From NCBI GenBank assembly GCA_964577295.1, contig CAZNYN010000027.1, positions 1 to 24,101 of the forward strand: DNA of 24,101 bases. Reading direction: 5' to 3'. Each line of letters opens with the position of its first letter. Position 1 is the stretch's first letter. Source of the DNA: CAZNYN01 sp964577295 (GTDB taxonomy: Bacteria > Synergistota > Synergistia > Synergistales > Synergistaceae). The translations under genes and the position numbers were made by a program. The notes under the pieces were generated by a model that saw only the letters and a list, made by a program, of their open reading frames with translations, searched no databases and was not told the DNA's origin. Below, piece after piece: positions 15,126 through 21,996 of this stretch.

Positions 15126-15479
15126 ATGAGACACCGCGTAACAACAAGGCGGTTGGGACGCTGCAGTTCCCATAGGTGGGCCATGCTCGGCAATATGGCT
15201 GCCAGTCTCTTCATTGAGGGCAGCATCGTGACCACAACAACAAGGGCTAAAGAAGTCCGCCGTGTGGCCGAAAAGCTTATAACAAAGGCAAAATCAGGAG
15301 ACTTAAACGATCGTCGTCTTGTAATTGCCCGCCTGCCCCATAAAGAGGCTGTTACAAAGCTCTTCAATGAACTTGGTCCCAAATACGCCACACGCAACGG
15401 TGGCTACACAAGAATAGTTAAGCTCGGCGCTCGCGTCGGCGACGCCTCTCCGATGGCGGTCATTCAGCTGGTTGACTAA
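15126..15479 (+). CDS. rplQ: Ribosomal protein L17 (bL17)
   Basis: Large-subunit protein near the tunnel exit. It is 117 residues long with the standard beginning MRHRVTTRRLGRCSSHRWAM and the motif TRAKEVRRVAEKLITKAKSG; the C-terminus has RNGGYTRIVKLGARVGDASPMAVIQLVD. It starts 3 nt after rpoA with an AAGGAGGAG SD inside the rpoA end. It closes the alpha cluster; ecfA1 begins 6 nt after the stop. Confidence 0.98.
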   Translation: MRHRVTTRRLGRCSSHRWAMLGNMAASLFIEGSIVTTTTRAKEVRRVAEKLITKAKSGDLNDRRLVIARLPHKEAVTKLFNELGPKYATRNGGYTRIVKLGARVGDASPMAVIQLVD

Positions 15480-15485
15480 CTCATA

Positions 15486-16316
15486 ATGAGTTTAGGCGTT
15501 TCCCTTTCTCTGAAGGGAGCGGAGTTCCGGTATCCAAATTCCGCAAAGAACACTCTTTGCGGGGTGGATCTGGAAATCCGCCCCGGCGAGTGGGTGGCTG
15601 TTCTGGGTTCAAACGGATCCGGAAAATCAACCCTGATGAAACTTTTAAATGCCCTGCTGATTCCCACGCAGGGCTTTTGTTTTGTTGACGGTGAAGATTC
15701 ATCAACACCGGATGCTTCGGAGCGGATAAAATCAAAAGCAGCAATGGTATTCCAAAATCCCGAAGACCAGATAGTCGCCTCCGTTGTGGAAGAAGACACT
15801 GCCTTCGGGCCGGAAAACCTCGGTTATTCCTCCGAAGAAATAATCAAGCGCGTGCATGATGCGCTTGAGACTGTTGGCTTGTACCATAAACACAAAATGC
15901 CCGTATCCTCACTCTCCGGCGGAGAAAAACAGAGATTAGCTCTTGCCGGAGCTCTTGCTGTCAGCCCTGCCTGCATACTCCTTGATGAAGCCATGTCCAT
16001 GCTCGACCCGTCGGCAAGAGACGAATTCGCATCCATAATAAAAAAAGAAAACGAACATGGAATGACAGTGGTACAAGTCACCCACAGACTTGATGAAATA
16101 TACAATGCAGACAGAGTTGTAATAGTTGAGTCGGGTAAAATATCGTGGATGGGCACTGTCTCGGAATTCCTGTCAAAAACAGAAAAAGAACTAAACAACA
16201 TGAACTTTGAGAAGCCCGCACTTTCGGTGCTTATCGAAGAACTTTCACATAACGGCGTGCTTGACTGCCCGCCCGATACAGATGCGGAAAAGCTGGCGGA
16301 TATACTATGTCAATAG
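15486..16316 (+). CDS. ecfA1: ECF transporter ATPase EcfA1 (CbiO-like)
   Basis: One of two ATPases driving energy-coupling-factor vitamin/metal uptake transporters at the membrane. It is 276 residues long. Walker A is GSNGSGKST (41-49), the Q-loop is at Q90 within VFQNPEDQIV, the signature LSGGE is at 143-147, Walker B ends at D167-E168 (LLDEAMSMLDP), and the switch His is H200. MSMLDP matches the EcfA1 type. The ATG at 15486 follows rplQ by 6 nt and I see no clear SD, so expression may rely on read-through and re-initiation. A terminator-like hairpin sits inside the gene at 15651-15683. It overlaps ecfA2 by 10 nt. Confidence 0.95.
   Translation: MSLGVSLSLKGAEFRYPNSAKNTLCGVDLEIRPGEWVAVLGSNGSGKSTLMKLLNALLIPTQGFCFVDGEDSSTPDASERIKSKAAMVFQNPEDQIVASVVEEDTAFGPENLGYSSEEIIKRVHDALETVGLYHKHKMPVSSLSGGEKQRLALAGALAVSPACILLDEAMSMLDPSARDEFASIIKKENEHGMTVVQVTHRLDEIYNADRVVIVESGKISWMGTVSEFLSKTEKELNNMNFEKPALSVLIEELSHNGVLDCPPDTDAEKLADILCQ
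15651..15683 (+). terminator. Terminator-like hairpin inside ecfA1
   Basis: GCCCTGC (15651-15657) and GCAGGGC (15668-15674) form a perfect seven-base-pair stem around a ten-base loop, followed at once by TTTTGTTTT. This is the structure of an intrinsic terminator, though it lies within the ecfA1 reading frame (codons 56-66). Translating ribosomes would normally mask it; with poor translation of ecfA1 it could stop transcripts coming from the ribosomal operon. Function is inferred. Confidence 0.45.
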
Positions 16317-17164
16317 AAGTCATAAATTTAAGCTGCACATACAACAGAGGGCTTCCCACAGAAAACACAGCTCTTTCAAACATATCCTTCACCGCAAAGG
16401 AAGGAGAAATACTATCCGTTGTCGGACACACCGGCAGCGGAAAATCCACATTGGCAATGCACCTAAACGCCTTGATGATACCTCAGAGCGGAGACATCCT
16501 TATTGACGGCATTTCCGCTCTCTCCGAACCAAACCGACTCAGAGAGATAAGAAAAAAAGTAGGACTTGTCTTTCAATACCCCGAACAGCAAATATTCGCG
16601 GAAACAGTAGAAGAAGAAATATCCTTCGGTCCGCGCAACTGGGGATTCTCCGAAGAAGAAATCAACATAAGAGTGCGAAAAGCCATAGAAGCTATAGGCC
16701 TCTCTATGGACTTAATGGACAAAAACCCCTTTGCTCTCTCCGGCGGACAGAAGCGGCGTGTCGCACTGGCATCCGTGTTTGCTTCATCCCCTTCATACAC
16801 AGTCATGGACGAACCGACGGCGGGGCTCGACTTCAACGGAAAAAAAGACCTCATCCGCATAATGAAAGAACAAAAAGTAAACGGAATGGGAATCATACAT
16901 ATAACGCACGACCTTGAACTGGCGCTTGACATAAGCGACAAAATCCTAATCTTGGAAAGTGGCAGGACAGTGACACTGGGCACACCATACGAAACGGCTC
17001 TACACATCGGTTCTTGCGAAATACCGGGGCTCACAGTTCCTCCCATACTCAAACTATCCAAGACACTTAAAGACCGCGGAATCATAGACACAATCTCGTG
17101 GAATCCGCGCGAACTGGCCCGTACTCTGGCGCGGAAAAAAGGTGCAAAATGCTTGACGGCATAG
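16307..17164 (+). CDS. ecfA2: ECF transporter ATPase EcfA2 (CbiO-like)
   Basis: Second ATPase of the ECF energising module, expected to pair with EcfA1 and couple to EcfT. It is 285 residues long. Walker A is GHTGSGKST (40-48), the Q-loop is Q90 (VFQYPEQQIF), the signature LSGGQ is at 144-148, Walker B ends D168-E169 (MDEPTAGLD), and the switch His is H201. The sequence LNALMIPQSGDILIDG after Walker A is typical. It overlaps ecfA1 by 10 nt and ecfT by 16 nt, indicating tight coupling. Codon use is rich in ATA and AGA, unlike the ribosomal genes upstream. Confidence 0.96.
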   Translation: MSIEVINLSCTYNRGLPTENTALSNISFTAKEGEILSVVGHTGSGKSTLAMHLNALMIPQSGDILIDGISALSEPNRLREIRKKVGLVFQYPEQQIFAETVEEEISFGPRNWGFSEEEINIRVRKAIEAIGLSMDLMDKNPFALSGGQKRRVALASVFASSPSYTVMDEPTAGLDFNGKKDLIRIMKEQKVNGMGIIHITHDLELALDISDKILILESGRTVTLGTPYETALHIGSCEIPGLTVPPILKLSKTLKDRGIIDTISWNPRELARTLARKKGAKCLTA

Positions 17165-17952
17165 CTTTAGGACAGTACATCCCGGCAGACTCCGCCATAC
17201 ATAGACTCGACCCACGCTGCAAGCTCCTATTGACTGTCATTGTTATGGCAGGCGTATTTATGGCGGACGGAATACTCATCTTCCTTATATGGGGAGCTCT
17301 CCTATTTCTTATTACGAAAAAGGCCAAAATCCCCATCAGCTCCGTGCTCAGATCAATAAAGCCCGTGCTTGTGCTCATAATATTCACCTCCGTAATCCAC
17401 ATATTCTTTACGCAGGGAAGAGCAATATTAAACCTCGGCCCCATCGCTGTTACATACGAGGGAATCATCATGGCTGCCAGAATGTCGATGCGCCTCATAT
17501 ACCTGGTCATGTACGCATCCATACTTACCCTTACAACCAGCCCCTCCGAACTCTCAGACGGTATAGAGTCGATAATGAAACCATTTCAAAAAATAGGACT
17601 GCCGGCTCACGAGACAGCAATGATGATGACCATAGCTCTCAGATTCATACCGACACTCTTTGAAGAGACAGACAGAATAATGAAATCGCAGCTCTCCCGT
17701 GGGGCGGATTTCAGCAGCGGCGGACTTATAAAAAGAGCAAAATCATACATACCCGTACTCATTCCAATGTTCGTAATAGTATTTCAAAGGGCAGACACAC
17801 TTGCCTCCGCCATGGAATCACGATGCTACAGAGGCGGGCGCGGCAGAGTCCGCATGAGACCCCTTAAATGGGGCAGAAACGAAAACACATACCTCGCCGC
17901 AATCATAACAATAATGATTGCCTCATCAATGGCGGAAAGGATGATAAAGTGA
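17149..17952 (+). CDS. ecfT: ECF transporter transmembrane coupling protein EcfT
   Basis: Membrane scaffold linking the EcfA1/A2 ATPases to exchangeable substrate-binding (S) subunits. It is 267 residues long from the ATG at 17149 (MLDGIALGQYIPADSAIHRL). Hydrophobic segments lie at about 25-56, 71-88, 113-130, 155-170, 200-213 and 248-262. The two cytosolic coupling motifs appear as S183-R-G185 (QLSRGADFSSGG) and S224-R-C226 (MESRCYRGGRGR), where the family has A/S-R-G or A/S-R-x. A start further upstream at 17098 would overlap ecfA2 by 67 nt and is not supported. No S subunit is encoded nearby, as expected for a shared (group II) module. Confidence 0.95.
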   Translation: MLDGIALGQYIPADSAIHRLDPRCKLLLTVIVMAGVFMADGILIFLIWGALLFLITKKAKIPISSVLRSIKPVLVLIIFTSVIHIFFTQGRAILNLGPIAVTYEGIIMAARMSMRLIYLVMYASILTLTTSPSELSDGIESIMKPFQKIGLPAHETAMMMTIALRFIPTLFEETDRIMKSQLSRGADFSSGGLIKRAKSYIPVLIPMFVIVFQRADTLASAMESRCYRGGRGRVRMRPLKWGRNENTYLAAIITIMIASSMAERMIK

Positions 17953-17953
17953 C

Positions 17954-18715
17954 ATGCCGCGCTATGCAGCAGAAATCGGCTACGAGGGTGCAAAATTCTA
18001 CGGCTGGCAGAGACAGACAGGCTTCACCACCGTTCAGGAAGCAATTGAACAGGCCCTAACCAAAATAAACAAAAACAAATACGTAGATGTTGCCGGTGCG
18101 GGGCGTACAGACTCAGGAGTTCACGCAAAAGGACAAGTCTGCAGCTTCGACATGGACAAAGATTGGGACCCGTTCCGCCTGAGACTTGCACTCAACGCCA
18201 ACCTGCCAAGCGGAGCATACTCCGTAAAACTCGTAAAAGTAGACAGCAGCTTTCACGCGCGCTTCTCAGCCGTAAGCAGAGAATACGTCTATTTTATATG
18301 GCAGGACACATCCATATATCCACATTTAGAGCCCGTATGCTGCTGGATAAAAAGCAGGGGAAGAGATTGGAGCCGTGCCGCCGCCGCGTGCCGCTACCTT
18401 GAGGGAGTGCATGACTTCAGCAACTTCTGCAGAAAAGACAACATACCCGAAAACCCCGTGAGAGAACTATACAGAGTATCCATGAGACAGAGAGGAAGCC
18501 TCATAAGACTTCACATATCAGGCAGCGGATTTCTCACAAACATGGTGCGCATAATACTCGGAGACCTCGAACTCATAGCAAAAGGGCAGAGAGAACCAGA
18601 ATGGATAAAACAACTATTTGACCCAAAACATGACAGAGAAGACTCGGGAAGGACATTCCCTCCGGAAGGCCTCTTCCTTTGGAAAATAAATTACGCTAAA
18701 GAACTATGGAAATAA
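17954..18715 (+). CDS. truA: tRNA pseudouridine(38-40) synthase
   Basis: Modifies uridines 38-40 in the anticodon arm of many tRNAs. It is 253 residues long. The catalytic Asp is D53 in GAGRTDSGVHAKGQVCSFDM; other family blocks are YEGAKFYGWQRQTGFTTVQE near the N-terminus, RFSAVSREYVYFIW, HDFSNFCRKD, and GSGFLTNMVRIILGDLELIA at about 193-212. It starts 1 nt after ecfT, in the same operon. In Firmicutes this position is followed by rplM-rpsI; here an 89-nt gap and mreB follow instead. Confidence 0.97.
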   Translation: MPRYAAEIGYEGAKFYGWQRQTGFTTVQEAIEQALTKINKNKYVDVAGAGRTDSGVHAKGQVCSFDMDKDWDPFRLRLALNANLPSGAYSVKLVKVDSSFHARFSAVSREYVYFIWQDTSIYPHLEPVCCWIKSRGRDWSRAAAACRYLEGVHDFSNFCRKDNIPENPVRELYRVSMRQRGSLIRLHISGSGFLTNMVRIILGDLELIAKGQREPEWIKQLFDPKHDREDSGRTFPPEGLFLWKINYAKELWK

Positions 18716-18736
18716 CATTATTCATCTCATATGATG

Positions 18737-18742
18737 TAAAAT
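18737..18742 (+). promoter_or_regulatory. Possible -10 element for mreB
   Basis: TAAAAT in the truA-mreB gap is a reasonable -10 hexamer, but there is no good -35 at 16-18 nt (the sequence 17 nt upstream is AACATT). If used, transcription would begin near 18749, just before the hairpin at 18753-18783. Confidence 0.3.
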
Positions 18743-18752
18743 AGCAGATGTT

Positions 18753-18783
18753 TAAGAGCGCGGCGCGATACAGCCGTCTCTTA
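18753..18783 (+). promoter_or_regulatory. Hairpin in the truA-mreB gap
   Basis: TAAGAG (18753-18758) pairs with CTCTTA (18778-18783), with a second inner stem CGGC/GCCG, and TTTT follows two bases later. It could be a weak terminator for the upstream operon or a 5' stem in the mreB leader. The T-run is short and the outer stem AU-rich, so I favour the leader reading, with low confidence. Confidence 0.35.
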
Positions 18784-18804
18784 GTTTTAGGGAGGTAGAC
18801 CGAT

Positions 18805-19848
18805 TTGTGGAGCAGAGATATAGGTATAGATCTTGGAACAGCGACAGTAATAGTCTTTATAAAGGACAAGGGAGTCGTACTCAGAGAGCCATCCGTTGTA
18901 GCAATGGATCAGAACAGCGGAAAAATACTCTCCGTAGGTGAAGACGCAAAAATAATGATAGGCAGAACCCCCGGGAACGTAGTGGCAATACGCCCCCTTC
19001 GTGACGGAGTAATAGCCGACTACACGATGACAGAAGTAATGCTCCGCGAATTCATAAAAAAAGTCACATCAGGAATGGAGCGCATCGTTCGCCACAGAGT
19101 AATGATAGGAGTACCGGCGGGAGCAACCGACGTCGAACGCAGAGCCGTACTTGAAGCCGCACTTGAAGTAGGAGCAAAAGAAGCCTACCTCATCGAAGAA
19201 CCAATGGCCGCTGCCATAGGTGCCAACATGCCTGTGGGAGAGCCTGTCGGAAACATGGTTGTAGACATAGGCGGCGGAACAACAGACATCGCCATTGCTT
19301 CACTCGGCGGGCTTGTCGTATACGAATCCCTTCGTGTCGGAGGAGACAAATTCGACGAAGCCATAGTCAGATACATGAGACGTCAGTACAACCTTGCAAT
19401 AGGCGAACAGACAGCCGAAGAAGTCAAAAAACAGATAGGCGCATGCGACGTAATCAGAGCCTCAGAAGACCGAGTGATGGAAATAAGAGGCAGAGACCTC
19501 GTGCAGGGACTTCCGCGCCAGATAACAGTCAGCAGCGTCGACATAGCAAAATCAGTCGAAGAACCCGTATTCAGCATAATAGCCGGCATAAAAAGAGTAC
19601 TCGAAAAAACACCGCCCGAACTTGCCGCAGACGTAATAGACAGAGGCATCATACTCACAGGCGGCGGAGCATACCTAAGAGGACTCACAGAACTCATAAT
19701 GGAAGAAACAGAAATAAACGCCGTTGTTGCGGAATCCGCATCCGAATGCGTGGCAATAGGCACAGGCATCGCGCTCGATTCACTTGATAAACTCAAAGAA
19801 ACGGGAGCAGTATACTCCGCCACAAGACGCGGCTACAAGGGCAGATAA
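18805..19848 (+). CDS. mreB: Rod-shape protein MreB/Mbl, actin homologue
   Basis: Cytoskeletal ATPase that forms membrane-bound filaments and guides lateral cell-wall synthesis. It is 347 residues long. Phosphate-1 motif is IDLGTATVIV (8-17), phosphate-2 is VDIGGGTTDIAIASLGG (153-169), and the adenosine motif LTGGGAYLRGL is at about 284-294. The start is TTG at 18805 with GGAGGT 8 nt upstream; the family consensus (M-x-x-x-DIGIDLGT) begins there. It lacks neighbouring mreC/mreD, which usually accompany the main mreB, so it may be a paralogue of the Mbl kind or the only copy. The symbol names the family rather than a specific paralogue. Confidence 0.93.
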   Translation: MWSRDIGIDLGTATVIVFIKDKGVVLREPSVVAMDQNSGKILSVGEDAKIMIGRTPGNVVAIRPLRDGVIADYTMTEVMLREFIKKVTSGMERIVRHRVMIGVPAGATDVERRAVLEAALEVGAKEAYLIEEPMAAAIGANMPVGEPVGNMVVDIGGGTTDIAIASLGGLVVYESLRVGGDKFDEAIVRYMRRQYNLAIGEQTAEEVKKQIGACDVIRASEDRVMEIRGRDLVQGLPRQITVSSVDIAKSVEEPVFSIIAGIKRVLEKTPPELAADVIDRGIILTGGGAYLRGLTELIMEETEINAVVAESASECVAIGTGIALDSLDKLKETGAVYSATRRGYKGR

Positions 19849-19855
19849 TAGACAA

Positions 19856-20275
19856 ATGCCCGACAAAACATCCTACTGGTGGGAAGAGAGCGGACTCAGA
19901 TTTGAGTGCCTGCAGTGCGGCAGATGCTGCGGAGAAGAGCCCGGCTCAATCTGGGTGGATCAAGAAGAGCGTACAAAAATAGCAGAATTTCTAAAAATAG
20001 ACGAAACCGCGCTGCGCAAAGGCTTCCTTGTGCGCAGGGGCGGTTTTGTCAGCATAAAAGAATGCGAAAACTTCGACTGCATATTCCTAGACCACGACAC
20101 TAAAAAATGTACCATATATCAGGCGAGGCCAAAACAGTGCAGTTTATTCCCCTTCTGGAACACCTTATTGACCGACCGAAATGTTTGGAATTTTTATGCA
20201 AGTAGATGTCCTGGAATGAATACAGGTAAATTATACACAAAAGAAATGATAATGGATTTACTAAAACATCAATAA
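19856..20275 (+). CDS. YkgJ-family cysteine cluster protein (putative Zn/Fe chelating)
   Basis: It is 139 residues long from the ATG at 19856. It shows the family CxxCxxCC motif at C18, C21, C24 and C25, followed by C70, C75, C85, C95 and C118; the piece CTIYQARPKQCSLFPFW is typical of this family. The family is annotated as a putative zinc- or iron-chelating domain and its biochemical role is unknown to me. It begins 7 nt after mreB and is probably co-transcribed. The SD is weak (AAGGG about 13 nt upstream). A TTG-started extension back to 19784 would overlap mreB and is not needed. Confidence 0.85.
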   Translation: MPDKTSYWWEESGLRFECLQCGRCCGEEPGSIWVDQEERTKIAEFLKIDETALRKGFLVRRGGFVSIKECENFDCIFLDHDTKKCTIYQARPKQCSLFPFWNTLLTDRNVWNFYASRCPGMNTGKLYTKEMIMDLLKHQ

Positions 20276-20370
20276 TAATAGATATATTAAATAATCTAGT
20301 CGATATTCTTCACAGATAGCAAATAACTATAAGCTTTTTAAATTCTAAACGCAAAATTGCTAACAGATTT

Positions 20371-20404
20371 GTACCTTGTATTCTGGAAATTAGTACTTGT
20401 ATTT
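20371..20404 (+). repeat. Imperfect direct repeat upstream of lat
   Basis: GTACCTTGTATT (20371-20382) and GTACTTGTATT (20393-20403) are the same sequence apart from one C. Their starts are 22 nt apart, about two turns of DNA, and the second copy overlaps the candidate -35 element. A regulator-binding function is inferred only from spacing and position. Confidence 0.4.
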
Positions 20405-20425
20405 GCCGCCCCCTGTGGCTAAACT
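20397..20425 (+). promoter_or_regulatory. Candidate sigma-70 promoter for lat
   Basis: TTGTAT (20397-20402), a 17-nt spacer, then TAAACT (20420-20425). Both hexamers match four of six consensus bases and the spacing is optimal. The predicted leader to the lat ATG would be about 70 nt. Confidence 0.45.
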
Positions 20426-20502
20426 AATGGAGGCTAAGTATAACCTTTTAGAATCTGCGCTGCTTAATCACAAATCAACCACAACTTGAGGAGGTCTTTT
20501 TT

Positions 20503-21867
20503 ATGTCAGCAAACTTTTCTGTAGCACCTAAGGACGTATTCAAAACAATTGAGTCTCTCATGCTTCGTGATGGTTTCGATATCGTAATCGATATGGAAAA
20601 ATCAAAGGGAAGCCACATTGTTGATGCTGCGTCAGGAGCAAAATGGCTTGACTTCTACACATTCTTCGCCTCTTCCCCGTTTGGAATGAACCATCCCAAG
20701 CTCGAGACCCCTGAATTCAAAGAAAAAATATTCCGCGCGGCAATCAACAAAGTAGCCAACTCAGACATCTACACACAGGAAATGGCTGAATTCGTCAAAA
20801 TGTTTGGCGAAGTTGCAGTTCCCGAAGGATTCAAACACGTATTCTTCATCGACTACGGAACACTCGCAGTCGAGAACACATTCAAAGTTGCCATGGACTG
20901 GAAAGTCAGCAAACTTCTCGCAGCCGGCAAAATTACAAAAGGCGAAGCCTATGACGGCAAGAAGGGCACAAAAATCATGCACTTCAACGAAGCCTTCCAC
21001 GGCCGCAGCGGTTATACCCTTTCTGTCACAAACACCAACGACCCCAACAAACACCAGAGATTCGCAAAATTCACCGAGTGGCCCCGTGTCCTTAACCCCA
21101 AAATCACATTCCCGCTCGCAGACAACCTCGGAACAGTAGAATGGCTCGAAGCACAGTCAATCAAACAGATAAAGAGAGCCATCATGGATGATCCCGACGG
21201 AATCGCAGCAGTCATCATCGAAACAATACAGGGCGAAGGCGGAGACAACCACTTCCGTACAGAATTCTACCAGCAGCTCCGTACAATATGCGACGAGAGC
21301 GACATCATGCTCATCTTCGACGAAGTCCAGTGCGGCATGGGAATCACAGGCAAGATGTGGGCATGGCAGCACCACGCCCCCGTAAAGCCCGACCTCTTCT
21401 CCTTCGGTAAGAAAGCCCAGGTCTGCGGACTCGTAGCCGGCCCGAGAGTCGACGAAGTAGAAAAGAACTGCTTCACAGTATCAAGCCGCATCAACTCCAC
21501 ATGGGGCGGCAACGCAGTCGACATGGTCCGCGCGGCGAAATACCTCGAAATCTACCGCGAAGAAAAAATACTCGACTACGTCAGCAACACAGCGGGCCCG
21601 GCCCTTCTTAAGGGACTCAACGAACTCGCCGCTGAATTCCCCGGATACATCAGAAACGTACGCGGCAAGGGACTTATGTGCGCATATGACATCTGCTGCC
21701 CCGAACTCCGCGACAAATTCCTCGCCGAGTGCCACAAAAACAACATGCTCATCCTCGGATGCGGCAGCAACACAGTACGCTTCCGTCCCGCCCTCAATGT
21801 CCCCGTTGAAGACATCGAAAAGGGAATCGAAATTTCACGTCAGGCAGCGAAAGTCGTATTCAAATAA
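20503..21867 (+). CDS. lat: L-lysine 6-aminotransferase (class III PLP aminotransferase)
   Basis: Moves the epsilon-amino group of lysine to 2-oxoglutarate, giving 2-aminoadipate 6-semialdehyde (cyclising to piperideine-6-carboxylate) and glutamate. It is 454 residues long. The PLP lysine is K303 in SFGKKAQVCG and the pyridine-N Asp is D273 in IFDEVQCG. E240 and E245 (VIIETIQGEGGDNHF) match E238/E243 of Mycobacterium Lat, which are linked to lysine versus glutamate recognition; T333 (RINSTWGG) is the phosphate contact. The stretch FFIDYGTLAVENTFK replaces the usual GGALAVEN form. Codons are strongly ATC/CGC/GAC biased, like the ribosomal genes, suggesting high expression. It is a single-gene unit ending in a strong terminator. 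It could act on related diamino acids. Confidence 0.92.
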   Translation: MSANFSVAPKDVFKTIESLMLRDGFDIVIDMEKSKGSHIVDAASGAKWLDFYTFFASSPFGMNHPKLETPEFKEKIFRAAINKVANSDIYTQEMAEFVKMFGEVAVPEGFKHVFFIDYGTLAVENTFKVAMDWKVSKLLAAGKITKGEAYDGKKGTKIMHFNEAFHGRSGYTLSVTNTNDPNKHQRFAKFTEWPRVLNPKITFPLADNLGTVEWLEAQSIKQIKRAIMDDPDGIAAVIIETIQGEGGDNHFRTEFYQQLRTICDESDIMLIFDEVQCGMGITGKMWAWQHHAPVKPDLFSFGKKAQVCGLVAGPRVDEVEKNCFTVSSRINSTWGGNAVDMVRAAKYLEIYREEKILDYVSNTAGPALLKGLNELAAEFPGYIRNVRGKGLMCAYDICCPELRDKFLAECHKNNMLILGCGSNTVRFRPALNVPVEDIEKGIEISRQAAKVVFK

Positions 21868-21893
21868 ACCAACAAAAACAAAGACACATATCC

Positions 21894-21927
21894 AAAGGAT
21901 CGGCTCAAAAGAGCCGGTCCTTTTTTT
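21894..21927 (+). terminator. Intrinsic terminator after lat
   Basis: A 13-base-pair stem (21894-21906 with 21911-21923, including one G-T wobble) around the loop AAAA, followed by a T-run to 21927. It lies 26 nt after the lat stop and should end most lat transcripts before the dehydratase gene. Confidence 0.93.
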
Positions 21928-21956
21928 AGCAAAAAAACTAAGGCATAAAGGCATCT

Positions 21957-21996
21957 ATGATAACATTTGACTGAAAGTGCATATACACCTTATCAT
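21957..21996 (+). repeat. Inverted repeat flanking a candidate promoter
   Basis: ATGATAA (21957-21963) and TTATCAT (21990-21996) are perfect inverted copies with centres 33 nt apart, about three helical turns. The right arm overlaps the candidate -10 at 21991-21996 and the left arm lies just upstream of the -35. This is the geometry of an operator pair; a role as such is inference. Confidence 0.4.
21967..21996 (+). promoter_or_regulatory. Candidate distal promoter for the dehydratase unit
   Basis: TTGACT (21967-21972), an 18-nt spacer, TATCAT (21991-21996), each five of six consensus bases. It would give a leader of about 150 nt before the ATG at 22154, with no ORF or riboswitch I recognise inside it. 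Confidence 0.5.

Larger units (their letters stand above)
20276..20502 (+). promoter_or_regulatory. AT-rich intergenic region upstream of lat
   Basis: This 227-nt gap has no convincing ORF and no clear intrinsic terminator for the mreB-ykgJ unit. It contains a direct repeat (20371-20404), a candidate promoter (20397-20425), a second possible -10 (TATAAC, 20439-20444), and a very strong SD, GAGGAGGT, at 20488-20495, 7 nt before the lat ATG. Confidence 0.6.

Noticed and set aside
17098..17148. Extended N-terminus for ecfT
   Set aside because: The extra 17 residues lie within ecfA2, have no family similarity, and the ATG at 17149 has an AAAGGT element at normal distance.
18807..18809. GTG as alternative start of mreB
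   Set aside because: It is in another frame from the actin-fold sequence; the in-frame start is TTG at 18805.
20276..20370. Possible terminator for mreB-ykgJ in the AT-rich stretch (around AAGCTTTTT)
   Set aside because: No stem of adequate length precedes the T-run; only the six-base AAGCTT palindrome is present.
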